Part shown: piece after piece, positions 24,684 to 34,300 of the stretch
Numbering within the stretch: position 1 is the stretch's first letter
Layout of the letters: every line of letters starts with the position of its first letter
Assembly (NCBI RefSeq): GCF_029977985.1
Contig: NZ_JARKOT010000139.1
Coordinates: 1-64,000, forward strand
Direction of reading: 5' to 3'
Origin: Propioniciclava sp.
GTDB taxonomy: Bacteria > Actinomycetota > Actinomycetes > Propionibacteriales > Propionibacteriaceae
DNA: 64,000 bases
Program-made: the position numbers and the translations under genes
The notes under the pieces: generated by a model
What the model was told of the DNA's origin: nothing
What the model saw: the letters and a program-made list of their open reading frames with translations, nothing else
Database searches by the model: none

Positions 24684-26249
24684 TCACCGCAGCCCGGCGA
24701 AGCCGAGACGCTGGCGTCCGAGCTCGGGCCAGGCCTGCACGGCGCAGAACGGGGCGCACTGGTGGACGCCGCCACCCGCCTCCGCGCGGACCGTCCCTAC
24801 GTGGACACAACACTGGACGAGCCGCTCCTCCAGCAGGGTGTTGACGTCCATGAAGGGCTTGACGGTGATGCGCTTGACCCGCTCGGCGAGGAGTCGGCGC
24901 ATGCGGTCCTCGCCGCCCGGGAGCTTGCCCGCCGCGAGGGTGGCCAGCGTGCTGATGCCGAGATCGCACGCCGTGCAGACGTTCTTCCAGAGCTCGAGGG
25001 TCCGAGGATGGGTGAGCGTGGCCTGCTCGCTCATCAGGTCGAGCAGCGAACTCTGCAGGGCGGTGCGCAGGTGGCGCGGCAGCTCGGAATCGGCGACACG
25101 GTTGGCGATGAGTTCGGGTTCGAGTTGCAGCCATTCGGCCAGCCGGTCGTGCCCGATGATCCCGACGAGCGAACGCCACGTGCCGTCGTCCCCGCGCAGC
25201 AGGTAGCCAACGGACGCGCAGTGGGGGTGCGAGCACGGCAGGCCGATGAGGTCGTGCCATCGCACGACGCCCCCGGTCTGCGGCTCCAGCCGGGCGAGGA
25301 CGCCGCCGTGCGTGACCCGGTCGTCGGGGTCGACGCCGGGGTTGCGTCCCGACCCGAACACCGGCTGCAGGGCCACGCCACCGACGAAGGGCGTCTCCAG
25401 CGCGCGCAGCACCGTCGCCCCGATCGCGTCGTCGTTCACGCCCTTCGCGATCGTCATGACGAGCGTGGTGAACACGCCGGCCTCCGACAGCCGCGCGATC
25501 GCAGCGTCCTTGTGCCGGGTCAGGTCACCGCCGCGCAGCGTGGTGGACGCCGCGGCGTCCGCCCCGTCGTACTGCAGGTAGACCTCGACGCGCTGCCGAT
25601 GCCGGCGGAGGACGTCGACGAGCGCGTCGTCCGTGGCGATGAGGAGCCCGTTCGTGTTGAGCATGATCCGCACGATGGGCCGCTCGGCGAGGGCGTCGAG
25701 CAGCTCGGGAAGCCTCGGGTAGAGGGTCGGCTCGCCGCCCGAGAGCATCAGCACGTCGATGCGGTTGCCCTCGCGGGCGAGGCGGGTGTCGACGTTGGCG
25801 AGCACGGCGTCAAGGTCGGCCACGCCCTTCAGCGTCGGCCCGGACGCTGTGAAACACGTGGGGCAGCGCAGGTTGCAGTGCTCGATGACGTCCTCGAGCA
25901 GGATGCACGTGTGCTGCGTCTGCGTGGGCGGCAGACCGTACTCATAGGCGGCCGGAACGGGCCGGAAGTTGGTCGGATCGTCGGGCACATGCTGCTTCGT
26001 CGGGGCCTGCCAGCGCTCGAGATAGGCCACGATGTGCGGTTCCTCGTCGTACAGCGTGCGGACGAGGCCGTGCCGCGGGCACCCACGCTGGAGCCAGAGG
26101 CGTCCCTCGGACTCCACGAGTGCGCCCGAGAGCCGCTGCGCCGCGGCGAGCGACGGGTCGTCGACGTGGCAGCGTGGGCACCAAGCGGTCACGTACCGAT
26201 GGATGCGATCGGTCCGCAGTGGCCGGCCGGGTCCGAGAGGTGTGCGCAT
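24684..26249 (-). CDS. Radical SAM protein, MJ0619/Tes-like architecture
   Basis: CNLRCPTC [4Fe-4S] motif; N-terminal CPRC ... CPRHG cysteine pairs; MLSGGEPTLYPRL; additional C-terminal Cys clusters. Confidence 0.85.
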   Translation of the reverse strand: MRTPLGPGRPLRTDRIHRYVTAWCPRCHVDDPSLAAAQRLSGALVESEGRLWLQRGCPRHGLVRTLYDEEPHIVAYLERWQAPTKQHVPDDPTNFRPVPAAYEYGLPPTQTQHTCILLEDVIEHCNLRCPTCFTASGPTLKGVADLDAVLANVDTRLAREGNRIDVLMLSGGEPTLYPRLPELLDALAERPIVRIMLNTNGLLIATDDALVDVLRRHRQRVEVYLQYDGADAAASTTLRGGDLTRHKDAAIARLSEAGVFTTLVMTIAKGVNDDAIGATVLRALETPFVGGVALQPVFGSGRNPGVDPDDRVTHGGVLARLEPQTGGVVRWHDLIGLPCSHPHCASVGYLLRGDDGTWRSLVGIIGHDRLAEWLQLEPELIANRVADSELPRHLRTALQSSLLDLMSEQATLTHPRTLELWKNVCTACDLGISTLATLAAGKLPGGEDRMRRLLAERVKRITVKPFMDVNTLLEERLVQCCVHVGTVRAEAGGGVHQCAPFCAVQAWPELGRQRLGFAGLR

Positions 26250-26334
26250 GCTCCTCCTTCAGGGCGTCGCCACCCTAGCCGAGAGGCGGTCTCGACAGGC
26301 TCGCCCAGCAGGTATGAGCCCACTCACCGACAGG

Positions 26335-29148
26335 TCACAGCCCGGCACGCTCCCGGCTGGCGCGCTCCTGGGCGCGGAACTGGCCGAACCGCGGCAGGAA
26401 CTTGTCCCAGTCGATCGCGTGGCCGTCGATCTCGGGGCCGTCGATGCACGCGTGCTTGCGGGTCAGCTTGCCGTCCTCGGTGACCGGCACCATGCACGCG
26501 CCGCACATGCCCGTGGCGTCCACCATGATCGAGTTGAGGCTCGCCACGGTGTGGACGCCGTAGCCGCGGGTCAGCGCGCACACCGACTCCATCATCCGCG
26601 GCGGGCCGATTGTCACCACTTCGGCGAGGCGCCGCGTCGACGAACCGGCGGCGTCGGCGTCCAGCATCTGGCGCAACGGACCCGTGACCAGGCCCGGGAC
26701 GCCGAACGTGCCGTCGTCGGAGGTGAACACGATCTCCACCTGGTCGCCGAACCGCTTCTTCAGCGTCTGGAGCCGCGCTGCCTCGCCGTTCCAGAACAGC
26801 AAGCTCTCGGACCGGAAGCCGACGATCAACGTCACGTGGTTGCCGAGTTCCAGGTGCGCCCTCGCGATGGGGTACACCGGCGGCAGCCCGACGCCGCCCG
26901 CCGTGAACACGACCGTCTCGTCGTCGCCCACCCGGCGCAGCTCGCTGGGTTGCCCGAGCGGACCGGCGATGCCCGCGTAGGTCTCCCCCACGGCCATCCG
27001 GTTCATCTTGAGCGTCGACGTGCCCATGCCCTGGATGACCAGCGTGATCGTGCCCGCCTCGGCGTCCCAGTCCGCCAGGGTCAGCGGGATGAGCTCTCCG
27101 TCGGGCCAGCCCAGCACCCGCACGAACTGGCCCGCCCGGGCCGCCCGCGCGATCACCGGCGCGTACACCTCGAACTCGACGATGCCCGGCGCCAGCGGCG
27201 TCTTCGCGACGATGCGCGGCTGCGCCGAAACCAGGTTCGTGTACCGCTTGGCGCGGCCCACCCGGTCGCGGATCTGGGCCGCCGGCATGGACGCCGCCAG
27301 CTGCGCCATCGCGCGCGCCGCGGCCTGGCCGTCGCCGGCCGCGCGGATGGCGGTCGACCCGCCGCGCGCCGCGTCGCCGCCGGAGTGGACGCCCGCGATC
27401 GACGTCTCCTGCGACCCATCGCTCACCTGGATCGCCCCGCGCACGGTGACGTTCAGGTCGGGCTGGCTGTCGCGGATGATCGGGTTCGACGTGTTGCCCA
27501 GCGCCATGATGACCAGATCGGCGGGCAGCGTCTCCCGCTCGCCCGTCCGCACCGGCGAGCGGCGGCCCGAGGCGTCCGGTTCACCGAGCTCCATGACGTC
27601 GCAGACGGCAGCCCGCACCCAGTGGGCCTCGGTGCCGACGAACTCGGCCGGGGAACGCAGCGGTGCCAGCCGGACGCCCTCTTCGAGAGCGTGGTGCAAC
27701 TCCTCCACGCGGCACGGCATGGCGTCCTGCGTCCGCCGGTAGACGATCGTCACCCGGCCGCCGAGGCGCAGGGCTGTGCGGGCGGCGTCCATCGCGGTGT
27801 TGCCGCCGCCGATGACGAGCACCTTGCGCCCCGCCACGTCGGGCAGCGGCGTCTCGTACTCGGGCGAGCGCGCCCGCATGAGGTTCACGCGCGTGAGGAA
27901 CTCGTTGGCGCTCATCACGCCGAGCAGGTGCTCCCCCGGCACGTTCATGAACTGCGGCAGCCCGGCGCCGGTGCCCACGAAGACCTGCGCGAAGCCGGCG
28001 GCCTTGAGGTCGTCGAGACCAGCGGTCTTCCCGACGACGAAGTTGGTCACGAAGCGCCCGCCGAGCAGCTTGATCGTGCCCACCACGTCGTCGATCAGCT
28101 CGTTCGGCAGCCGGAACTCCGGGATGCCGTAGCGCAGCACCCCGCCCAGCTCGTGGAAGGCCTCGAACACCGTCACGGGGAACCCGTCGGCGGCCAGCAG
28201 GAACGCGTTGATGAGCCCCGACGGGCCCGACCCGATGATCGCGATCGGCGGCTTCGTCGCCGCCGCCCACGGGTCCGGACGCCCCCCGTACCGCTTCGCG
28301 ATCTCCTCCGGCGTGACCTTCTTCTCGCGCTGCGGCAGGAACCACTCCAGCTGGCCGATCTCGATCGGCCGCTGCTGGTGGGCGCACACGCCCTGGCACT
28401 GCAGCTCCTGCGGGCAGACGCGGCCGGTCACGTTTGGCAGCGGGTTGCACGCCTCGAGCAGCGCGAGCGCCTCGGCGAACTTGCCCTCACCGAGCAGGTC
28501 GAGCAGCGACGGGATGTGGATCTGCACCGGGCAGCCGCCCTTGCGGGTGCCGTTGTGCAGGAGCTCGCCCAGCTCGCACGGGCTGTCGGCGCACTGCTTG
28601 TCCCGGAGCGCCTCCAGCCACACGAACAGGTCCACCTCGCGCTGGCTGTACCCCTGCGTCAGGTAGCCGAGGTAGCCGGTGTTCACCAGCTCGAAGTCGC
28701 GCGCCCGCTCGGCCGCCGGCCGGATGAAGGGCCGCACGTTGTTGGCCGCGGGCCAGTTCTGGCTCAGCCCGGCGAACATCGGGTAACGGTCGCGCAGATG
28801 CTCGTCGAGACCCGCGACGAACCGTCGCTTGAGCCGCAGCGGCGCGCTCCACAGGAACCGCATCGCGACCCTGCTCGCGTCGTCGTCGCGCAGCAGCGTC
28901 GACCACAGCTGCCGCGTGAACGCGGCCGTCAACGGTCCCGCCGCGAAGGCCGCCGCCACCTGCTGGACGCCGTCGCGCAGGAACAGCTCCCGGAACTGCC
29001 GCGGGTTCGCCGCCAGCTGCCGCTTGAGCACCTCCACCTGCGCCTCGAACGCCCCCACCGCCGGGTCGGACGCCAGCGCCGCCAGTTGGGCTCGGGAGGC
29101 ATCCAGGGCGGCCTGTGCGGCGAGGTAGGACTCGACTGCAGTCGTCAT
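26335..29148 (-). CDS. Fused GltD-like / PyrK-NfnA-like FAD/NAD(P) oxidoreductase (possible fused NfnB-NfnA)
   Basis: GRVCPQELQCQGVCAHQ and IIGSGPSGLINAFLLAADGFPVTVFEA (GltD type); C-terminal FNR-like domain with ATGMCGACMVPV...HACIDGPEIDGHAIDWD. Confidence 0.85.
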   Translation of the reverse strand: MTTAVESYLAAQAALDASRAQLAALASDPAVGAFEAQVEVLKRQLAANPRQFRELFLRDGVQQVAAAFAAGPLTAAFTRQLWSTLLRDDDASRVAMRFLWSAPLRLKRRFVAGLDEHLRDRYPMFAGLSQNWPAANNVRPFIRPAAERARDFELVNTGYLGYLTQGYSQREVDLFVWLEALRDKQCADSPCELGELLHNGTRKGGCPVQIHIPSLLDLLGEGKFAEALALLEACNPLPNVTGRVCPQELQCQGVCAHQQRPIEIGQLEWFLPQREKKVTPEEIAKRYGGRPDPWAAATKPPIAIIGSGPSGLINAFLLAADGFPVTVFEAFHELGGVLRYGIPEFRLPNELIDDVVGTIKLLGGRFVTNFVVGKTAGLDDLKAAGFAQVFVGTGAGLPQFMNVPGEHLLGVMSANEFLTRVNLMRARSPEYETPLPDVAGRKVLVIGGGNTAMDAARTALRLGGRVTIVYRRTQDAMPCRVEELHHALEEGVRLAPLRSPAEFVGTEAHWVRAAVCDVMELGEPDASGRRSPVRTGERETLPADLVIMALGNTSNPIIRDSQPDLNVTVRGAIQVSDGSQETSIAGVHSGGDAARGGSTAIRAAGDGQAAARAMAQLAASMPAAQIRDRVGRAKRYTNLVSAQPRIVAKTPLAPGIVEFEVYAPVIARAARAGQFVRVLGWPDGELIPLTLADWDAEAGTITLVIQGMGTSTLKMNRMAVGETYAGIAGPLGQPSELRRVGDDETVVFTAGGVGLPPVYPIARAHLELGNHVTLIVGFRSESLLFWNGEAARLQTLKKRFGDQVEIVFTSDDGTFGVPGLVTGPLRQMLDADAAGSSTRRLAEVVTIGPPRMMESVCALTRGYGVHTVASLNSIMVDATGMCGACMVPVTEDGKLTRKHACIDGPEIDGHAIDWDKFLPRFGQFRAQERASRERAGL

Positions 29149-32100
29149 CGGATGATCTCGCTGTCGCAGTTGTCGATCACCTTGCGGATCCGCGCCAGGT
29201 TCTCGGGCGTCAGCGGCAGCTTCTCCAACGCCCCCGGAATCATCCGGGCCACATGGGTCACGTGCCCGTCCACGATGACCTCCTCGCTCTCGAACAGCTC
29301 CGGCATCTCCTGATAGCAGGTCTTGCAGTCACTGCACAGGGTCCTGTCGTTCTCGAGCAACTCGACCACGGCCGTCTTCTCCGCCTCCGCCAGCGCCTGT
29401 CGAGGGGCGCTCAGCGAGTCGAGCCCACCCGTGGAACGAGAGGGGGTCAACGACTCGAAGTGACCCTGCACCAGGGCGCTCGGCGCGCTCGTCGTGGGCG
29501 GCAGGGCGCCGGGCCCGGACGCCGCCAGCTCGCTCAGCGCGCGGGCGATGTCGTCGATGGAGGTCTCACGCTGTGCGCTGGCCTCGTCGAAACGGGCCTG
29601 CAGATCGGCGAGCGCCTTGGCGTGGTCGGCGCGCAGGTCGGCCTCGACCTGGCCCGACAGGTACTGCAGCAGCTCCCAGTTGCGGCGCCGGTCCTCGACG
29701 AGATCGACGATGCCCTGGGCGCACGCCACCTTCACGAGCCGCAGGTCGGCGTCCGTGGAGTACACGAACGGGATGCGGCCTTCGCGGTCGGCGGCGTCCA
29801 GGTCGACGTACTCGTCGATCACCAGGCCGGCAGCCTCCTCGTCGGCCCGCAGCGGCCGGAACTGCTTGGCGAACCGCACCTCGCCGAGAGCGAAGTCGGC
29901 GGGTGTGAGGGCCACGGACAACTGCTTGAGCGAGCCGTCGGCGTCCGCATGGTTGAGCTTCTGCGTCACCCAGAGCGCCCCGACCTCGGGGTTCCCGTCG
30001 ATGCTGAACCGCTCGAACACCGTGTCGCCGCGGCGCGGATCGTGCACGAACAGCGGCGACATGCGCGACCGCACGGCGAGACGGCCGCGGTTGGCGGCCT
30101 GCTCGTCGGCGATGCCCTGCTCTCCCTGGCACGGCGTGTAGACGTCGAGGAGGGCCGCGCCGTCGGCGTAGGTGAGGAACTCGACGGTGTTCTTCAGGAA
30201 GTGCGCCTGCATCGCGGTGGCCGTCTGCACGACGAACACGTGCGGGTGGAAGGACGCGAGCAGACCGAGTTCCTTGCGGGCCTCCGTCTTGCCCGGGTGG
30301 GCACGCCCGGCACGGGCGAGGTCGGAGTCCTGCCCGATGAAGCTCGATGTGGACGCCTGCCCGCCGGTGTTGCTGTACACGCCGGTGTTCAGCACGAGTG
30401 CCTTGATGGGCGTGCCCGAGGTGAGCACGCGCGACAGCGCGCCGAAGCCGATGTCGTAGGTCGCGCCGTCGCCGCCGATGGTGAGGAAGGTGGGCAGCAG
30501 GTCCATCTCCTCGGGCGTGAACTGCTCCCAGCCCAGCAGCGCGAGCGCCTGGTCGTCGCGGCCCTCGCGGAAGCGGTCGTCGAGCTCCAGCCGGGCGGTG
30601 CGCAGGGCACGCACGGCGTCCAACACCTGGGCGGCGATGCCCTCGAATAGCCCTTTGGCCAAGGGTTGTGCGTCCTGGAACAGGCTGTTCACCCACGGGT
30701 CGTTGTACGGGTTGTACGGCATCGTCGACGCGTAAACCGACGAGCAGCCGGTTGCGTTGGCGATCACCGTCGAGGCGGGTCCCTCACCTGTCGGGCCGCC
30801 CTCCAGCAGGTAGAGATGTCGTTCCAGACCCGCGATCGCCTGGTCGAGGCGGGCGAGCCTGGCCGCATCTCCTGCTCCGACGGCGTCCCGCTTCGCGACC
30901 AGGCGGTCGAGCAGGTCGGACGCCTCGGCGATCTGGGCCGCCGTCCGCTTCTCGCCGAGCGCGTGGCTGGACGCGATGACGAGCCGGATCGCCGTGACCT
31001 CGCCACAACCGCGGCAGCCGCCATGGCCGCCCGTGGAGGCGTAGTAGTTCTCCCGATCCAGCAGCATGCGCTTGAGGTCGCCGCCTTCGCCCAACGCCGC
31101 GGCGTGGAACCGCTCGGGCGTGTTGGGCGTCTCGGCGAGGAACGCGAACCGGTCCTCCAGGACAGACCGCACGGCGGCGTCCTGCTCGGTCGCCACCAGC
31201 GCGTGCGGGCCGCAGATCTCGACGCACTCCAGACAGCCGGTGCACTTCCACGGGTCGATGGTCGCCGCGAACAGTCCGCCGGAACCCGGCTGCTTCTTCT
31301 CCAGCGCGTCGAAGAACGCGCGGCTCCGGGCGACCGGGTAGGTGCGAAGATGAGCCACCAGGGCACCCAGCGCGCCCGCGTGTTCGTCGCTCACGACGCG
31401 GGCGCCCGCCTCGGCGACGATGTCGGCGAACATGCGGTCGTCCTTCTTGGCGCCGAGGTAGGACGCCCGCACCGCCGCCGCCAGTTCGGGGACGGCCGCC
31501 TTCAAAGCGGCCTTGCCGTCGGCGTCCAGCACCGTGCCGCGGATGCCGGTGTGCAGCAGGTCGTCGAGCTCGAAGGCCGCATTGGGGATGGCGGCGTCCG
31601 GGCACACGAGGGCGCACTCCATGCACCCCGTGCACAGATCGGGCTGGAACATCGGCACGGTCCGCCGGAAGAGCCCCTTGTCCTTCGTGGCCGCCGTCCC
31701 CGGGGGCACGAACAGGCCCGCGCCCGGCAGCACCGGCGCCTCCCCGATGGTGCCGTCGCGGAAATGGCGGCCGCTCATCAGGTCGTAGTAGCTGTAGTCG
31801 AACAAGCCGGACGCCGAAGCGCACGTCGCGCCGCAGTCGGCCATCTGCGCCGAGAGGGCGACCGTGCGCAGCGGCAGCGGGGCGGCGAGGTCGCTGATGG
31901 TGGCCAGGTCGGGCCCGTCGTAGTCGACGGCCACGGTGGCGTCCGCCCCGTCGAGCACGACGGCCATGTTGGCGTCCATGATCGCCTCGCCCTTCGCACC
32001 CCACTTCTTGGCGATCTGGGCGCGCACCTTGGCCATGATCTCGTCGCGCGGCGCCCCGGCGGACACCTTGTCGACGTTCGCGACGACGGCACCGATGAAC

Positions 32101-34178
32101 GCGATGCCCATCATGCGCGTCTGGAGCGCGGGATCCGGGGCGTGCTTCTTCGCCACGTCGAACGCGTCGATGACGTAGAACCGAATCCGCTTGTTCCGGA
32201 TCGTGCGCCGGGCGCGGGTGGGCAGTTCGCGCCACACCTCGTCGGGGGCGAGGCTCGACTGGAGGATGAACGTGCCACCGTCGACGAGGCCCTTGAGCGG
32301 GTCGGCGTGGCTGAACACCTTGTGGTCGGGGCTGATGACGACCTCGACATCCTCCAGCTCGGCGTTGGTGACGAGCACCGGTTCGGGGCTCAGGGTGATG
32401 TAGTAGTTGGTCGCCGCGCCGGATTTCTCCGAGCCGTACTTGGGCGCCGACTTGGAATACATGCCGAGCACACCGGCCAGAATGTCGGTGAGCAGCTTGC
32501 CGGTCGCGATGGTGCCGTAGCCGCCGACCGAGTGGAAGCGAAGCCGCAGCGCGGCGTCCGGAAGCAGCGCCGGGTTGGGCTCGGTCTCCAGCGCCATCTG
32601 CGCGGTGAGCGGGTAGGCGGCCCGGAGCCGGTCCTGGATCTTCTTGAGCTCCTGGTCGGGGTCGGGGTCGAAGAACTGGCTGCCGAGGTAGATGAGCGGC
32701 GGCACCGCCTGAGCGTCGAGCGCCTTGAAGGCCGCCACGAGGTGCCGTGGCTGCAGATCGTGGCCGCCGAGGCCGAAGATCGCGCTGGAGAGGTCGGGCA
32801 CCGGGTGCTGCATCGCCGGAATGCCGTCGTGGCGGACCTTCTCGATGTTGTCCTGCCCCTTGTAGACGGCTGCGGTCACGAACTGGGTGAGCGCCATCTG
32901 GTCGGACCGTTCCAGCACGAGCACCGCCTTCTTGCCGTCCAAGGCGGCGACGAGTTCGGCCTCGGGGAAGGGCTGGAGGCACTTCACCGACACGAGTCCG
33001 GCCTTGATGCCCAGGCCGCGCACGACCGGCAGGACGGCGCGCACGTCGTCCGTGACCGAGCCGAGCGCCACCATGACGACATCGGCGTCGTCGCAGTGAT
33101 ACGTCATGATCGGCGCGTACGCCCGTCCGGTGAGTTCGGCGTACTCGTCCATGGCGCGCCGGACGAGCCCGGGCACGTCGGCGGCGAAATGGGTCCGGTG
33201 GTCGACGGCCCCGGCCTGGAAGTCCGGCTGGTTCTGCACCGGGCCGGTGAGGCCGGGGTTGTGGGGGTCCACGAGCGCGGGCACCAGCTGGCGGGTGCCC
33301 TTCGCCGCGGCCTGGCGCCACTGGCGTCGCCAGGCGGCCTGCAGATCGGCCGGGATCCACCGCAGTGTGGCCCGGACGCCGTCGCCGGCGGCGTCCGCCT
33401 CGATCGCGTCGGCATTGGCCTCGAGGTGCTCGCGCAGGGCAGCCAGGGCGGCGGCGTCGAACCGACGGGCGCGGCGCGCTGCCCAGGCGTCCAGTTGCGC
33501 GACGCGCCCCTTGGCGCCGAACAGGATTTCCTGGGCGACCGTCGGGCAGGGGATGCGGCCGGCGGGGTCGCCGAGGTATTCGCGCAGCAGCGCGGGCTCG
33601 GGCAGGAACGCCTCGCTCATCATGTGGCTCGTGGAGAAGCCGTCCATGGCGTTGGCGACGGGGATGAGGCTGAGCGCCGAGGTGCGGTACGAGATGGCCG
33701 CGAGATCGGCCGCCTCCTGCGGGTTGGCGCCGAAGAGCACCGTGTAGCCGGACGGCAGCAGGGCGTACACGTCGTCGTGGCCGGCCATCACGTTGAGCGA
33801 GTGCTTGCTCACCACGCGCGCCGCCACCTGCAGGACGAACCCGCCCACCTTCTTGCCCACCGTCACGAAGTGGGACTCCATCGCGTAGAGAATCCCCTGG
33901 CTGGAGGAGGCGTTCGAGATGAACTGGCCACCCGTCAGCGCCGCCCCCAGCGCGCCCGACTGCGCCGAGTGTTCCCCCTCGGGTTCGAAGAAGAACGGGT
34001 GCTTCCCGAACACGTTGACGCCGCCGGCCGCCCGGGCCGCCTCGAACGTCTCCGCGATCTCGGTCGACGGGGTGATCGGGTAGCCGATCACGCCCCCGCA
34101 GACATGGCGCATGACGTGGGCGACCGCCCCGTTGCCATGGATGACCGACCTTGTCCCGGGGTACTTCGCTTCGCTCAT
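29145..34178 (-). CDS. nifJ: Pyruvate:ferredoxin (flavodoxin) oxidoreductase, 1677 aa, with C-terminal ferredoxin module
   Basis: YPITPST, CTGCMECALVCPDAAI, CTGCLECVEICGPHAL, TIGGDGATYDIGFGALSRVL (TPP); C-term CSDCKTCYQEMPELF...DNC. Confidence 0.93.
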   Translation of the reverse strand: MSEAKYPGTRSVIHGNGAVAHVMRHVCGGVIGYPITPSTEIAETFEAARAAGGVNVFGKHPFFFEPEGEHSAQSGALGAALTGGQFISNASSSQGILYAMESHFVTVGKKVGGFVLQVAARVVSKHSLNVMAGHDDVYALLPSGYTVLFGANPQEAADLAAISYRTSALSLIPVANAMDGFSTSHMMSEAFLPEPALLREYLGDPAGRIPCPTVAQEILFGAKGRVAQLDAWAARRARRFDAAALAALREHLEANADAIEADAAGDGVRATLRWIPADLQAAWRRQWRQAAAKGTRQLVPALVDPHNPGLTGPVQNQPDFQAGAVDHRTHFAADVPGLVRRAMDEYAELTGRAYAPIMTYHCDDADVVMVALGSVTDDVRAVLPVVRGLGIKAGLVSVKCLQPFPEAELVAALDGKKAVLVLERSDQMALTQFVTAAVYKGQDNIEKVRHDGIPAMQHPVPDLSSAIFGLGGHDLQPRHLVAAFKALDAQAVPPLIYLGSQFFDPDPDQELKKIQDRLRAAYPLTAQMALETEPNPALLPDAALRLRFHSVGGYGTIATGKLLTDILAGVLGMYSKSAPKYGSEKSGAATNYYITLSPEPVLVTNAELEDVEVVISPDHKVFSHADPLKGLVDGGTFILQSSLAPDEVWRELPTRARRTIRNKRIRFYVIDAFDVAKKHAPDPALQTRMMGIAFIGAVVANVDKVSAGAPRDEIMAKVRAQIAKKWGAKGEAIMDANMAVVLDGADATVAVDYDGPDLATISDLAAPLPLRTVALSAQMADCGATCASASGLFDYSYYDLMSGRHFRDGTIGEAPVLPGAGLFVPPGTAATKDKGLFRRTVPMFQPDLCTGCMECALVCPDAAIPNAAFELDDLLHTGIRGTVLDADGKAALKAAVPELAAAVRASYLGAKKDDRMFADIVAEAGARVVSDEHAGALGALVAHLRTYPVARSRAFFDALEKKQPGSGGLFAATIDPWKCTGCLECVEICGPHALVATEQDAAVRSVLEDRFAFLAETPNTPERFHAAALGEGGDLKRMLLDRENYYASTGGHGGCRGCGEVTAIRLVIASSHALGEKRTAAQIAEASDLLDRLVAKRDAVGAGDAARLARLDQAIAGLERHLYLLEGGPTGEGPASTVIANATGCSSVYASTMPYNPYNDPWVNSLFQDAQPLAKGLFEGIAAQVLDAVRALRTARLELDDRFREGRDDQALALLGWEQFTPEEMDLLPTFLTIGGDGATYDIGFGALSRVLTSGTPIKALVLNTGVYSNTGGQASTSSFIGQDSDLARAGRAHPGKTEARKELGLLASFHPHVFVVQTATAMQAHFLKNTVEFLTYADGAALLDVYTPCQGEQGIADEQAANRGRLAVRSRMSPLFVHDPRRGDTVFERFSIDGNPEVGALWVTQKLNHADADGSLKQLSVALTPADFALGEVRFAKQFRPLRADEEAAGLVIDEYVDLDAADREGRIPFVYSTDADLRLVKVACAQGIVDLVEDRRRNWELLQYLSGQVEADLRADHAKALADLQARFDEASAQRETSIDDIARALSELAASGPGALPPTTSAPSALVQGHFESLTPSRSTGGLDSLSAPRQALAEAEKTAVVELLENDRTLCSDCKTCYQEMPELFESEEVIVDGHVTHVARMIPGALEKLPLTPENLARIRKVIDNCDSEIIR

Positions 34179-34300
34179 GACCGTTCCTCACGCCGAGCAC
34201 CGATGCTCTACTACGGGCCATAGTACGAGCGTCGGCGTCGCGATCGGTCGACGTCTCGTCCGTGGACGGCGCCGACGGCCCCCGCACCGTGCGACCCTCC

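Noticed and set aside
26032-29313. 1093-aa plus-strand ORF
   Set aside because: Antisense to the fused oxidoreductase; low-complexity Arg/His-rich translation.
30666-34223. 1185-aa plus-strand ORF antisense to PFOR (and the 1355-aa minus ORF 30784..34851 in another frame)
   Set aside because: Shadow frames of a long high-GC gene; composition is Arg/His/Gly/Asp rich with no domain motifs, while the PFOR frame has clear conserved motifs.
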